Numbered from the stretch's first letter, positions 31,812 through 42,700 are shown. The stretch is DNA of 46,650 bases from Oscillospiraceae bacterium (GCA_015063625.1 SVTT01000012.1:1-46650), one strand, 5' to 3'. Made by a program: numbers and translations. Notes: generated by a model from the sequence alone, not told the origin.

Positions 31812-31953
31812 CGACAAAGAGATAAAAAGTGCTGAAATTCGGCTTTTTGAAGTTGCTTTTGGGAGGAGTGCGGATGCCACTCCGCAAGAGCTCCGAAGGG
31901 CGTCGCCTACGTACACGCGCATAATGCGCGAGCACTTTGCGAACGATTTTTGC

Positions 31954-31983
31954 TTGACTTTTCCACGCCCTGCGTGGTAAAAT
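31954..31983 (+). promoter_or_regulatory. SigmaA promoter with a palindrome in its spacer
   Basis: TTGACT (31954-31959) and TAAAAT (31978-31983) have an 18-nt spacer. The spacer contains the palindrome CCACGC-CCT-GCGTGG (31963-31977). A dyad at this position would be a strong repressor site for the 13-kb operon. The leader to 32184 is about 195 nt long and GC-rich, with GTCCCA/TGGGAC and GGCGGG/CCCGCC stems. Confidence 0.72.
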
Positions 31984-32183
31984 GTTGCCATACGCTAGGT
32001 CCCATGCTGCGGTGTGGGACAGGGCTCCCCGTGCTTTCTGCACTTCGGTCATCAGTCGGCGGCTCCTGCCGTCGGCTCGGTTCGTACATGTGCGGGTGCG
32101 CGGGTGCGCAGGGCGGCGGGTGGTTCCCCCGCCTGCCGACCATTACCAAACTGCAATGAAGCAGTGGACAGAGGAGGAAGAAC

Positions 32184-35100
32184 ATGAAAAAGAAGACACT
32201 CCACCGACTTCTTGCCATTGTCCTGGCAGTGACCTTTCTGTTCGGCGGCGCACTGACGACCGGTGCAGCTACCGAGGGCATGAACGGTTCCACGACCAAT
32301 AAGACACTGGCAGAGATCAAGGAACAGCTGAATGCGGACGCGTACGACGTGTACGTCTCCGAGCATAAGGATGTTCCGCGTGCCGAGTCGGCGATCGTGA
32401 TCCCCGGCGTGGATTACGACGAATTTGAGGGTACCGCTGTCGGCACCGATGTGGCAAAGATCGTCACGATGGATGGTGGCACGACCACGGCACTGTACAC
32501 GCCCAGCTACGGTACGGTTGTCTGGAAGGTGAACGTTCCCACTACGGCAAAGTACAGCATTGTGATCGAGTACTGGCCCGATAATGCGAAATCGGCATCC
32601 ATCGAGCGTATTTTGAAGATCGATGACAAGATCCCCTTTGCCGAGGCGCGCTTCCTGACGCTGCCCAAGGTCTGGCAGAATCAGTATGTGGGCGCCAAGG
32701 TCTACGGCACGAAAAAGGTTGCTGTTGCCGATATCTATAATGAGGCGATCGCTGCCGGCTTCGATCCCGAAACCACCAAGACAGTGGACGAGAACGGCGA
32801 AACCTACGTTGCTGTCGAGATGCCCGGTGTCTGGACGCAGGCGCTGACCGAGTTTGTCAACAAGTATTCGGTGCGCTTCTTCACCGGTGACGTCGATGAC
32901 AATGAGCTCCGTCCCGGCATGTCGCAGACACCCGAATGGCGCGTATACGAGCTTCGCGATGCAGACGGCTTTTACGCCGAGAGCTTTGAGTTCGTGCTTG
33001 AGGCGGGCGAGCGCAGCATTTCTCTTGAGGCGGTCAACGAGCCCATGACCATTAAGACCATCACGCTCGTTCCTCACGAGGATCTTATCGGCTACACCGA
33101 TTACATCGCTCGCTACCAAGGCATCGGCTCGGGCGCTGACACCGTTCTGATCCAGGCGGAGTATACCGGCGCAAGCTCCTCGCAGACCATTTATCCTCTT
33201 GAGGACCGTACCGATGCTGCGACCATGCCCTCCGAAACCACCCACACCGTGCTGAACACCGTGGGCGGCGACAAGTGGCAGACCGCAGGACAGTGGGTGC
33301 GTTACACCTTCAAGGTCAACAGCAGCGGTATGTACAACATTGCCGCACGCTATCGCCAGAACGTGCTTGACGGTATGTACGTCTGCCGTACCCTGCGCCT
33401 GGAGAGCAAGGGCGCCGAGGTCGGCTCGCTCGGCTATTACGACGGCTCGGTGCCTTTCTTTGAGGCAACGCAGATCCGCTTCAATTATGATGCTGCATGG
33501 CAGTCCTGCCTGTTTAACAGCGGCGCCGAGGCGTATCAGTTCTACTTTGAGGCAGGCGTTGAGTACACCCTTCTCATGGAGGTTGCACTCGGCTCGACGG
33601 GTGATATCGTTCGCCGCGTTGAGGCAGCGCTTGACGCCATCAATAAGGACTACCTTGATATCATGAAGCTGACCGGTGCAGATCCCGACGAGTACCGTGA
33701 CTACGGCTTCTCGCGCGCCATGCCCGACACGCTGATCGATATGATCATTCAGTCTCGCGAGCTTTACAAGATCGCAGAAGAGCTTGCCGCCATTACCGGT
33801 GAGAAGAGCTCGAACGTGGCGACCCTTGAAAAGGTTGCCTGGCTCCTGGAGCGTATGGGCACCGACGAGACCGAGATCGCAAAGTATCTTGACCAGCTCA
33901 AGTCCTACATCGGCTCGCTCGGCACCTGGCTCGGCGATGCCAAGACCCAGCCTCTGCAGCTTGACTATCTCGTGGTTCAGCCCCTGAACGGGGAAGCTCC
34001 CAAGGCAAAGGCGGGCTTCTTTGCCGCGCTGGCACACGAGATCAAGAGCTTTTTCATGTCCTTCTTCCGTAACTATGACCGTATGGGCGCGACCTCGGAG
34101 GATGCCGATGCTGCCGATGCGGTGGATGTCTGGCTTGCTTACGGTCGTGACCAGGCACAGGTCATCCGTAACCTGATCAACAACGACTTTACTCCTACGA
34201 CCGATACCACGGTCAACCTGAAGCTGGTTGCCGGCGGCACTCTTCTGCCCTCGGTTCTGGCGGGTAAGGGGCCTGACGTTTATATCGGTCTTGGCGAGGA
34301 CAGCGTTATCAACTACGCGATCCGCGGTGCACTTCTTCCCATTGAACATATGGAGGGCTTTGCCGACACTGCGCTGTACTACAAGGTCGACGAGAACTTC
34401 AATACGATCTACGATCAGAACGGTGATCCCGTCATCAATCCCAATTCGCAGTTCAACGAGGCGGCAATGCTGGTGCTTGGTATTGCGGATGCCAATGACG
34501 TTTATCACTACTATGGCTTGCCCGAAACGCAGAACTTCACCATGATGTTCGTGCGTGAGGACATCCTCGCAGACCTGAATATCGAGATCCCGAGAACCTG
34601 GTCCGATATTCTTGCCGCGATCCCGACGCTGCAGGCAAACAACATGCAGATCGGTATGCACACCGACTACAAGGTATTCCTTTACCAGATGGGCGGCACG
34701 CTCTTTGCCGATGACGGCATGCGTATCAACCTGGATTCCAACGTCGGTCTTGAGTCCTTTGAGACCATGTGCAACTTCTTTACCATGTACTCCTTCCCCT
34801 ACTCCTATGACTTTGCAAACCGCTTCCGTACGGGTGAGATGCCGATCGGCTTTGCCTCCTACAACGGCACCTACAACCATCTGACGGTCTTTGCAACCGA
34901 GATCAAGGGTCTGTGGGCATTCTACCCGCTGCCCGGCATTGAGCAGACCAGAGCAGACGGCACGACCTACATTAATAACGTGTCGGTTGCAACCACCTCC
35001 GCGATCGTCATGCTGAACGGCTGTGATGACCAGGAGGGCGCTTGGGAATTTATGAAGTGGCATGCAGGTGCCGACTGCCAGATCAAGTACTCCAACGAGA

Positions 35101-35663
35101 TGGTAGCGATCATCGGTCCCTCCGCAAAGCATGCGACTGCCAATATTCAGGCGCTCAGAGAGATGCCCTGGACCTCCGCCGAGTATGAGCAGCTTTCCTA
35201 TCAGTTTAATAACCTTGCATCCATTCCCAACTATCCCGGCAGCTATATTATCGGCCGTTACACTAACTTCGCATTCCTTGCCGCGTATGAGGACAATGCA
35301 GATCCGATCACGGAGCTGCAGAGCTACATCACTATTATAAATAAGGAAATTACCCGTAAGCGCGAGGAGTTTGGCCTTGAAACGCTGGAGATCGGTCAGA
35401 CGCTGCTCAGCAAGCGAATCGATGCCGTCTATGACGCGTACACCGAGGCGATCGACGATATCAAGAGAGATGCCGCCAAGGTCGATGCAGCCAATGCGAT
35501 TTTTGCCGAGTTTATCAAGCAGGTTGAACGCGAGGATTACGACCTTGTCGATGAGTTCGCATTGAAAAAGGCGGGTGACGGGCTTGCAGCTCTGGATGCC
35601 AACGCATTCTCCGCTGTGATCACGGCGATCGACCGTGCGATCCCCGTGATTTCGGCACAGTAA
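32184..35663 (+). CDS. Giant secreted binding protein: carbohydrate-binding-like modules plus family 1 solute-binding domain
   Basis: The 1159-aa protein has a Sec signal peptide (hydrophobic core residues 9-25, Thr-Gly-Ala-Ala cut site) without a lipobox Cys. Two beta-rich modules follow (about 50-290 and 300-460). The second has Gly-Gln-Trp-Val-Arg-Tyr-Thr-Phe near its middle, as in CBM6/35-like domains. After a helical linker (470-635) comes a family 1 solute-binding domain (about 640-1050), then a helical tail. Usual binding proteins have 400-550 residues. It heads an operon with two permease pairs and probably catches oligosaccharides. With no lipid anchor, how it stays near the membrane is unclear. 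AGGAGG precedes the ATG. Confidence 0.87.
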   Translation: MKKKTLHRLLAIVLAVTFLFGGALTTGAATEGMNGSTTNKTLAEIKEQLNADAYDVYVSEHKDVPRAESAIVIPGVDYDEFEGTAVGTDVAKIVTMDGGTTTALYTPSYGTVVWKVNVPTTAKYSIVIEYWPDNAKSASIERILKIDDKIPFAEARFLTLPKVWQNQYVGAKVYGTKKVAVADIYNEAIAAGFDPETTKTVDENGETYVAVEMPGVWTQALTEFVNKYSVRFFTGDVDDNELRPGMSQTPEWRVYELRDADGFYAESFEFVLEAGERSISLEAVNEPMTIKTITLVPHEDLIGYTDYIARYQGIGSGADTVLIQAEYTGASSSQTIYPLEDRTDAATMPSETTHTVLNTVGGDKWQTAGQWVRYTFKVNSSGMYNIAARYRQNVLDGMYVCRTLRLESKGAEVGSLGYYDGSVPFFEATQIRFNYDAAWQSCLFNSGAEAYQFYFEAGVEYTLLMEVALGSTGDIVRRVEAALDAINKDYLDIMKLTGADPDEYRDYGFSRAMPDTLIDMIIQSRELYKIAEELAAITGEKSSNVATLEKVAWLLERMGTDETEIAKYLDQLKSYIGSLGTWLGDAKTQPLQLDYLVVQPLNGEAPKAKAGFFAALAHEIKSFFMSFFRNYDRMGATSEDADAADAVDVWLAYGRDQAQVIRNLINNDFTPTTDTTVNLKLVAGGTLLPSVLAGKGPDVYIGLGEDSVINYAIRGALLPIEHMEGFADTALYYKVDENFNTIYDQNGDPVINPNSQFNEAAMLVLGIADANDVYHYYGLPETQNFTMMFVREDILADLNIEIPRTWSDILAAIPTLQANNMQIGMHTDYKVFLYQMGGTLFADDGMRINLDSNVGLESFETMCNFFTMYSFPYSYDFANRFRTGEMPIGFASYNGTYNHLTVFATEIKGLWAFYPLPGIEQTRADGTTYINNVSVATTSAIVMLNGCDDQEGAWEFMKWHAGADCQIKYSNEMVAIIGPSAKHATANIQALREMPWTSAEYEQLSYQFNNLASIPNYPGSYIIGRYTNFAFLAAYEDNADPITELQSYITIINKEITRKREEFGLETLEIGQTLLSKRIDAVYDAYTEAIDDIKRDAAKVDAANAIFAEFIKQVEREDYDLVDEFALKKAGDGLAALDANAFSAVITAIDRAIPVISAQ

Positions 35664-35702
35664 CGGTTACATTATAATTCTAGCGTTGTAAGGAGAAAAA
35701 AC

Positions 35703-36638
35703 ATGTCAAAGAAAAAAGCGGTGATCCGCTCGGACATGACCCGCGCACAGTGGACGTGGAAGGAGATGAAGCGTAATAAGGTCGCATACGCCATGGTTGC
35801 ACCTTATATGCTGATCTTTACACTGTTTACCGTCGTGCCGGTTGTGTTGTCGATCGTGATCAGTTTTACAAACTTTAACCTGCTCGAAATTCCGGATTTT
35901 GTTTTCCTTGATAACTACATCCGGCTCTTCCTTGATGATGATATCTTTATCATCGCCTGCAAGAACACCCTGATCTTCGCGATCATCGTCGGTCCTTGCT
36001 CCTATCTGATGTCGCTGATGGTCGCATGGTTTATCAACGAGCTGCCCCCCAAGATCCGTGCGGTGGTTACGCTGATCTTCTATGCACCCTCGATCTCGGG
36101 TCAGGTGTACCTCATTTGGGGTACCCTGTTCTCGGGCGACTCCTACGGTTGGGTCAACGGTACGCTGCTTGACCTTGGTCTGATCACCACCGAGATCCAG
36201 TGGTTCAAGGATGCTGACTACGTTATGCCTCTTTGTATCGTGGTTGCGCTCTGGACCTCGCTCGGTACCTCCTTCCTGTCTTTTATCGCAGGTCTGCAGG
36301 GAATTGACCGTTCGATGTACGAGGCAGGCGCGGTGGACGGTGTCCGCAACCGTTGGCAGGAGCTTTGGTACATCACGCTGCCCTCGATGAAGCCGCAGCT
36401 AATGTTTGGTGCCGTCATGGCGATCACCTCCTCCTTCGGCTTTGGTGGCGTCGTTACTGCACTGTGCGGCTTCCCGTCGGTTGACTATGCGGCACATACC
36501 ATTATGCACCATCTGGATGACTACGGCGGCGAGCGTTTCGAGGTCGGCTATTCCTCGGCGATCGCAGTGGTCCTCTTTGCAATCATGATCGGCGCCAACA
36601 TGCTGGTCAAGAAAATGCTCTCAAAGGTGGGTCAGTGA
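35703..36638 (+). CDS. Sugar ABC permease, MalF/UgpA type, first pair
   Basis: The 311-aa protein has six membrane helices. The cytoplasmic EAA loop, Glu-Ala-Gly-Ala-Val-Asp-Gly followed by Leu-Pro-Ser-Met-Lys-Pro (about residues 205-230), docks the ATPase. It belongs to the CUT1 class that imports oligosaccharides. A charged N-terminal stretch of about 25 residues precedes helix 1. AAGGAG lies before the ATG, 39 nt after the binding-protein gene. It pairs with the MalG-type gene one base downstream. Confidence 0.92.
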   Translation: MSKKKAVIRSDMTRAQWTWKEMKRNKVAYAMVAPYMLIFTLFTVVPVVLSIVISFTNFNLLEIPDFVFLDNYIRLFLDDDIFIIACKNTLIFAIIVGPCSYLMSLMVAWFINELPPKIRAVVTLIFYAPSISGQVYLIWGTLFSGDSYGWVNGTLLDLGLITTEIQWFKDADYVMPLCIVVALWTSLGTSFLSFIAGLQGIDRSMYEAGAVDGVRNRWQELWYITLPSMKPQLMFGAVMAITSSFGFGGVVTALCGFPSVDYAAHTIMHHLDDYGGERFEVGYSSAIAVVLFAIMIGANMLVKKMLSKVGQ

Positions 36639-36639
36639 T

Positions 36640-37515
36640 ATGGCAAAGAAACTACGTACAAGAAAACATAAGGTTGTGCTGAACCGCTCGGCCGGCGGTG
36701 ATGCAGGTATTACGGTTGTACTCGTGTTGCTTGGCGCTTTCATGTTCCTGCCGATGATTTACGTCATCATGCAGTCGCTGAAGCCTCTTGACGAGCTCTG
36801 GATGTTCCCGCCTCGCTTCTATGTTCGCAACCCTACCTTTAAAAACTACCGCGATCTGTTCATGCTGATGAACACCTCGTGGGTACCCTTCTCCCGTTAC
36901 ATTTTCAATACCGTGTTCACCTCGATCACGGGTACGGTGGGCAACCTGTTCTTCTCGTCCCTGGCGGCATACGCCATGGCAAAGATCAAGTTCCCCGGCG
37001 GTAAGACGATGTTTAAGACCGTCCGTACCTCTCTGATGTTCCACTCCACGGTTACCGCGATCACCTCCTTCATCATCATGAGCGCCCTGAACTGGGTGGA
37101 TAGCTACTTTGCGATCATCGTTCCCGCATGGGCGACCTCGCTTGGACTTTACCTCATGAAGCAGTTTATGGAGACCAACGTGTCGGACGCGGTTTTGGAG
37201 TCGGCACGTCTTGACGGCGCAAGCGAGCTTCGCACCTTCTGGGTGATCGCCATGCCCATGGTTAAGCCCGCCTGGCTGACGCTGATCATTTATTCGTTCC
37301 AAGACCTTTGGAATAAGGGTTCTTCGATCTACATCCATTCCGAGCAGCTCAAATCCTTCAACTATGCGATCGGCCAGATCATGGCAGGTGGTATCAAGCG
37401 TGCAGGTGCGAGCGCGGCGTCCACCGTTATCATGATGGCTGTGCCGATCCTCGTCTTCGTGATCTCGCAGTCGAATATCATTGAAACGATGGGCTCGTCC
37501 GGTATGAAAGACTAA
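36640..37515 (+). CDS. Sugar ABC permease, MalG/UgpE type, first pair
   Basis: This 291-aa protein has six membrane helices and the EAA loop Glu-Ser-Ala-Arg-Leu-Asp-Gly-Ala-Ser with Met-Pro-Met-Val-Lys-Pro (about residues 185-212). It starts one base after the upstream permease and forms its heterodimer partner. The first periplasmic-side loop carries Pro-Pro-Arg-Phe, common in the MalG branch. Its TAA stop overlaps an ATG that is too close to the next ribosome binding site to be used. Confidence 0.92.
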   Translation: MAKKLRTRKHKVVLNRSAGGDAGITVVLVLLGAFMFLPMIYVIMQSLKPLDELWMFPPRFYVRNPTFKNYRDLFMLMNTSWVPFSRYIFNTVFTSITGTVGNLFFSSLAAYAMAKIKFPGGKTMFKTVRTSLMFHSTVTAITSFIIMSALNWVDSYFAIIVPAWATSLGLYLMKQFMETNVSDAVLESARLDGASELRTFWVIAMPMVKPAWLTLIIYSFQDLWNKGSSIYIHSEQLKSFNYAIGQIMAGGIKRAGASAASTVIMMAVPILVFVISQSNIIETMGSSGMKD

Positions 37516-37532
37516 TGAAGGAGGAAAAAACA

Positions 37533-39707
37533 GTGAAAAAATTCATGTCCCTTTTGTGTGTTCTGTTTGTTCTCCTCAGCGTGGTCGTCATTCCCGTTGA
37601 CGCGTCGAGAGCCTACCAGACCTACACCTATTCGATCGACGGCGATGCACTGTATTCGCCCGACGCCTACACGGCAGAGAAGTGCATTACCTATACCTCT
37701 ATGGGCCTTGCTGAGCCGATCCAGGACGCCAGCGATATCGTCGTGGACGGCGAGGGCAACGTTTATATCGCTGACACGGGAAATGACCGCATCGTCTGCC
37801 TTGACAGTTATTTCCGTGTTCGCTTTGTGATCAAGAGCTTCCTCAACGATCAGATGATCGAGGACCATTTCAGCAAGCCCCAGGGCGTGTTTGTGACTGA
37901 GGATCGTTACGAGGAGGGCGAGCTCAAATATAAGGGACGCATCTTCGTTTGCGACACCGAGGCAAGCCGTATCGTCACCTTTAATCTTGACGGATCCTTT
38001 GATTCGATCATCGAAGAGCCCGAATCCGATCTGTTTGCCGAGAATGCGGTGTTCTGGCCCGTCGCCATCGCCGTTGATGCCTATGACAGACTGTTCGTGG
38101 TTTCCTCCGAGACGAGTGAGGGTATCATCGTTATGACCGATAAGGGTGAATTTACCAGCTTTATCGGTGCACAGCAATCGGTCATGTCGCTGTGGGATCA
38201 GATCTGGAGACGCTTCCAGACCGATGCCATGCGCGCCAATTCCGAAAAGGTCGTTTCCTATCCTTATAATAATATTGATATCAATAAGGAGGGCTTCATT
38301 TACGCCACCATCTATCATGAGAAGCTGGTTAGCGAGATGACCAACGCCATCACCTCGAAGTCCAAGGTCGGTACCTTTGCTCCCTGTAAGCTTCTGAACC
38401 CCGCCGGTGATGAGATCATGCGTCGTAACGGCTTCTGGCCGCCTGCCGGCGAGATCGATTACAAGAACCAGTTCAGCACGGATAGAAACGGTATCTCCCG
38501 CTTGAACGATGTTGCCTGCGGTCCCGAGAGCACCTGGACGGTGTTTGATGTTAAGCGCAGCAAGCTCTACACCTACGACTATGACGGCAACCTGCTCTTC
38601 GCCTTCGGCGATTCGGGCTCGCAGCTCGGCAACATGTCGAACATTCGTTCGATCTGCTACCAGGGCGATAAGATCCTGGTGCTTGACGGCTCGCGTACCA
38701 CCCAGCGTCTGACGGTCTTTAACCGTACCGAGTACGGTGACGCGCTGATCCAGGCGCTGCACCATCAGAATACCAGACAGTACGACCTCGCCATCGAGGA
38801 CTGGAAGGAAATTCTGATGCGCAACTCCAACTACGACGCCGCCTATATCGGTATCGGTCAGTCGCTTGCCCGTAGCGGTAAGTACGAGGAGGCAATTGAG
38901 TATTATCGCTCCGCGTATGACACCGAGAACTACTCGGTCGCATACAAGGAGATGCGTAAGGAGTGGATGTCCCGCTTCTTCCTGCTGATCCCCGTTGCCA
39001 TCGTCGCGGTTTGCGTCCTGCTCGGCTGGCTCCTCAAGAAGGCTGCCAAGATCAACCAAAAGGTTGCGGTCTCGGGCAAGAAGCGCACCTACGGTCAGGA
39101 GCTTTGCTTCGTATTCCATCTGATGTTCCACCCGATGGACGGCTTCTGGGATCTGAAGCACGAAAAACGCGGCTCGGTTCGAGCGGCATCTACCTTTGTG
39201 CTGATCACCATCATCGCACTTTTCTACCGCAGCGTCGGTACGGGGTACGTGATGAACCCCCAGCAGACCGGGTATTCCAGCATTTTCATGCAGGTTCTGG
39301 TCGTGCTCGTCCCCGTTCTGCTCTTTGCCGTTGCCAACTGGTGTCTGACGACCCTGTTTGAGGGCGAGGGCAAATTCAAGGATATCTACATCACGCTTGG
39401 ATACTCCTTGCTTCCCATTGCGATTACCACGATTCCCGTCACCCTCTTCTCCAACATTGTTGTTGCGGAGGAGACCGATATTCTGTCCCTGATCATCACA
39501 CTCGGCTTTATCTGGACGGGTCTGCTCATCTTCTTTGGCACGATGGTCACGCATGACTATGCCATGGTCAAGAACATCGCTACCACCCTCGGCACCATCG
39601 TCGGTATGGCGTTTATCATGTTCCTGGCGATCCTGTTCACCTCTCTCGTGATGGATATGGCAAGCTTTGTAACCAACATTGTGGAAGAGATCAACTATCG
39701 ATTGTAA
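37533..39707 (+). CDS. NHL-repeat/TPR/YIP1 fusion membrane protein
   Basis: The 724-aa protein has a signal peptide (residues 1-24), NHL beta-propeller repeats (about 55-400, with units such as Asp-Thr-Gly-Asn-Asp-Arg-Ile), and a TPR-like helical pair (about 405-475, with Ala-Leu-His-His-Gln-Asn and Ser-Gly-Lys-Tyr-Glu-Glu-Ala). A membrane helix follows near 485-505, then a C-terminal YIP1-type domain with about five helices. The propeller and TPR would face outwards. The start is taken as GTG at 37533, eight bases after AAGGAGG; ATG at 37515 overlaps that site's 5' side. It is conserved next to DUF5696 genes in Firmicutes, but its role is not established; a sensor or assembly factor for the transporter is an inference. 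Confidence 0.82.
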   Translation: MKKFMSLLCVLFVLLSVVVIPVDASRAYQTYTYSIDGDALYSPDAYTAEKCITYTSMGLAEPIQDASDIVVDGEGNVYIADTGNDRIVCLDSYFRVRFVIKSFLNDQMIEDHFSKPQGVFVTEDRYEEGELKYKGRIFVCDTEASRIVTFNLDGSFDSIIEEPESDLFAENAVFWPVAIAVDAYDRLFVVSSETSEGIIVMTDKGEFTSFIGAQQSVMSLWDQIWRRFQTDAMRANSEKVVSYPYNNIDINKEGFIYATIYHEKLVSEMTNAITSKSKVGTFAPCKLLNPAGDEIMRRNGFWPPAGEIDYKNQFSTDRNGISRLNDVACGPESTWTVFDVKRSKLYTYDYDGNLLFAFGDSGSQLGNMSNIRSICYQGDKILVLDGSRTTQRLTVFNRTEYGDALIQALHHQNTRQYDLAIEDWKEILMRNSNYDAAYIGIGQSLARSGKYEEAIEYYRSAYDTENYSVAYKEMRKEWMSRFFLLIPVAIVAVCVLLGWLLKKAAKINQKVAVSGKKRTYGQELCFVFHLMFHPMDGFWDLKHEKRGSVRAASTFVLITIIALFYRSVGTGYVMNPQQTGYSSIFMQVLVVLVPVLLFAVANWCLTTLFEGEGKFKDIYITLGYSLLPIAITTIPVTLFSNIVVAEETDILSLIITLGFIWTGLLIFFGTMVTHDYAMVKNIATTLGTIVGMAFIMFLAILFTSLVMDMASFVTNIVEEINYRL

Positions 39708-39726
39708 GCGCGGAAAGGAGAAAATT

Positions 39727-42700
39727 ATGAATCAAACAAAATTGTTCTCGCGACTTCTTTGCGTGCTTCTCTCGCTTCTGATGCTGATCTGCATGGTACC
39801 CGCCATGACGATCTCGGCAGAGGAGGGCACCGGCACCGGAACAGGTGCACCGGTCGAGGAGGATATCGATTATTCCCGCGTGGAATACGAGAGCGCGCAG
39901 GCACGTCTTGACGCGATGACCAAGTATTTCGAGAATGACAGCTACATTCTCTACTGTGACGAAAAGCTTGGCGTTGTTGCCTATCAGAATAAGGCAACCG
40001 GTGAGGCACTGTTTACCAACCCTTGGGATATGAGCCTTGAGCCCAGTAGCATCGACAAGGTGCGCGGCGAGCTGATGTCTCAGATCATTATGAAGTATGT
40101 CGACAGCGCCGGCGTGGAAAAGACACTCACAAGCTACACGGATGCGGCACTGAAATCTCAGATGTCGGTGACCGGCATTAAAAACGGCGTTCGCGTAGAA
40201 TACGCGATCGGCGAGACCTCGGCGCGAATCCTCGTTCCTAAGCAGATCGAGAAGGAAGCGTTTGAGACCAAGATCCTTAAGCCTCTTCAGGAGAATCTGA
40301 GTGCACGTGATTTCATGACCTTTAAGGTCTACTTCCTGCTCAAGGAGCACGGAAAGCCCGGTATTGCCCAACTGCTTCCCGTTACCGAGAAGAAGGGGAT
40401 CGACGTTTACGTGCTGAACGAGATCACCTCGGTCAAGGAGCTTCGTAAGCTTGAGAAGTGGATCCGTGCCTACTGCCCCAACTACACCTTCGCTGAAATG
40501 GACAGCGACTACGAGTACGTTGAGTACAGCGAGGAGGCAGTTTCTCCCCCTATCTTCAGAATGGCGCTGGAGTACACCATTGATGCAAACGGTCTTTCGG
40601 TGTGCTTGCCCGCCAACGGTCTGCGTTATGACGAAACCTCCTACCGTGTGACCGATCTGCAAGTTCTGCCCTACATGGGTGCATCCTATAAGGGAATTCC
40701 CTCGCGCGATAACGCCAATCCCGACAACGATCCCAACTTTGTCAGTGTGGATTATTCGGGCTATACCTTCCTGCCCGACGGCTCGGGTACGCTGTATGAT
40801 CTGACCACTCAGATCATCACCAAGACCCGTGTCTACGGTGAGGATTTTGCGCTGATCAGCGGCATTTCGGGTCTGCATACCGAGATCATGCGTATGCCTG
40901 TGTTCGGTCAGGTCGAGGTGGCAACCTATTCTGACGGTCGTGTCAGCAAGCGCGGCTTCATTGCCATTATCGAGGAGGGCGAGACACTTGCCTCTATTGC
41001 ACCCAACCATACCGTAAACGCATACTCGTCTGTTATTCCTTCCTTCATCACCCGTCAGATCGATACCGCCAAGTCGGGCTGGTCGATCTACGCAAGCAGA
41101 CGCTATACCGATGATTACCGTCTGCGCTACATTCTGTTAAACGATGACGAGAAGGCAGCCGCCGCAAACCTCTCCAATTACTATGAGTGCTCTTGGATGG
41201 GTATGGCGTGTGCCTACCGCGATTACCTGGACGCAACCTCTGATGGCTACAACCGCCTGACCGAGGCAGATGTCAAGTCCACGCACATCCCTCTTTACAT
41301 CGAAACCTTCGGCTGTGTGGATACCGTCAAGAAGATCATGTCCATTCCGGTTACCGTTTCGGTGGCACTGACCTCCTTTGAGGATGTCGAGAAGATGTAT
41401 GACTACCTCGCGGGCGAGGGCGTCAGCAACATCAACTTTAAGCTGACGGGCTATGCAAACGGCGGTCTTTACTCCGACGTTCCCTATAAGCTGAAGTGGG
41501 AAAGCTCGGTGGGCGGCAAATCCGACTTCAAGGATCTGCTTGCACATGCGAAGGACAAGGGCTTTGGTGTATATCCCGACTTTGACTTCGTTTATACCAC
41601 CTCCGGCGAGGGGGGCAGCGCAGTGAATATGAAAAAGCACGCTGCACGTACGATCGAAAACCGTTACACCACGAAGCGTGTTTATTCCGCGACCCAGCAG
41701 TCCCTTGTCAGCTATTTCCAGATGGTCATGTCCCCTGTGACTTACAGTCACTTCTACGAGAAGATCGCCAAGAGATATGACAAGTACGATGATGCTGCAG
41801 GCATTTCGCTTTCCACCTTTGGCAGTGATCTGAACTCCGATTATGATGAAGAGGAAACCGCACTTCGCGAGGATGCCAAGAACTATGTGATCGAGGCGCT
41901 TTCCTACTTCAAGGCGAAGGAGTACGACGTAATGCTTGAGGGCGGTAACGCCTTCACCTGGAGCTATGCCGATCACATTCTGGATGTACCGCTTGACTCC
42001 AGCCGTTATACCAACGAGAAAAGTGCCGTTCCCTTTATGGGCGTGGTCCTTCACGGCTACGTGCAGTTTGCCGGCTCCGCACTCAACATGGAGGGCAACC
42101 TTGCTTACGCCATGCTGAAGGCAATGGAAAACGGTGCAAGCGTCTACTTTGTGCTCTCCTATGCCAATACCGAGCTGCTGAAGGAGGATGTCCTTCTTTC
42201 TCAGAACTACTCGGTGCGTTACGACATCTGGCAGAAGCGTCTGGTTGAGATCTACAAGGAGCTCAATTCCGTGCTTGCCGATGTGCAGACCAAGCTGATC
42301 ATCAACCATCAATTCCTTGACGGTACCCGTATCGCCGGCGAGAACGAGCTGCTTGAGGATATCCTTGCAGAGGCAGAAAAGCAGGCGGCCATCATCGAGG
42401 AGAAGATCGAAAAGGAAAGACTTGCTTCTCTGAATGTTGAGAAGGCGTTGAACCAGCTTCGTGAGTACCTCCGTCTTTATAATGAGCAGTATGCCATGAT
42501 GGATGCACATCGCTTTGCCGTTGCCGGCAATGCAACCGTGTTGGGCAGCGCATGGAGCAGTGCAAAGGATGAAATGGCAGCCAATAGCGGCGCGATCTCC
42601 TTCGAAACCAAGGCAGGGCTCACCCTGCTTCTGACCATGGGTGTTGCAGAGCCCATGGCAAAGATCGCGATGATCAAGAGCAACATTGCTTCGGTCATTG

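Noticed and set aside
31984-32183. Small proteins in the leader of the large operon
   Set aside because: Frames are Cys/Arg/Gly-rich with no ribosome binding sites; the stretch is better explained as a structured leader.
32052-35132. Minus-strand frame of about 1026 codons opposite the giant binding protein
   Set aside because: It is the antisense of a well-supported gene with signal peptide, ribosome binding site and recognised domains. High-GC codon bias produces such frames throughout the window.
37512-39554. Minus-strand frame opposite the NHL-TPR-YIP1 gene
   Set aside because: Composition is dominated by Asp, Gly, His and Val without hydrophobic helices, there is no start signal, and the plus-strand gene is clear.
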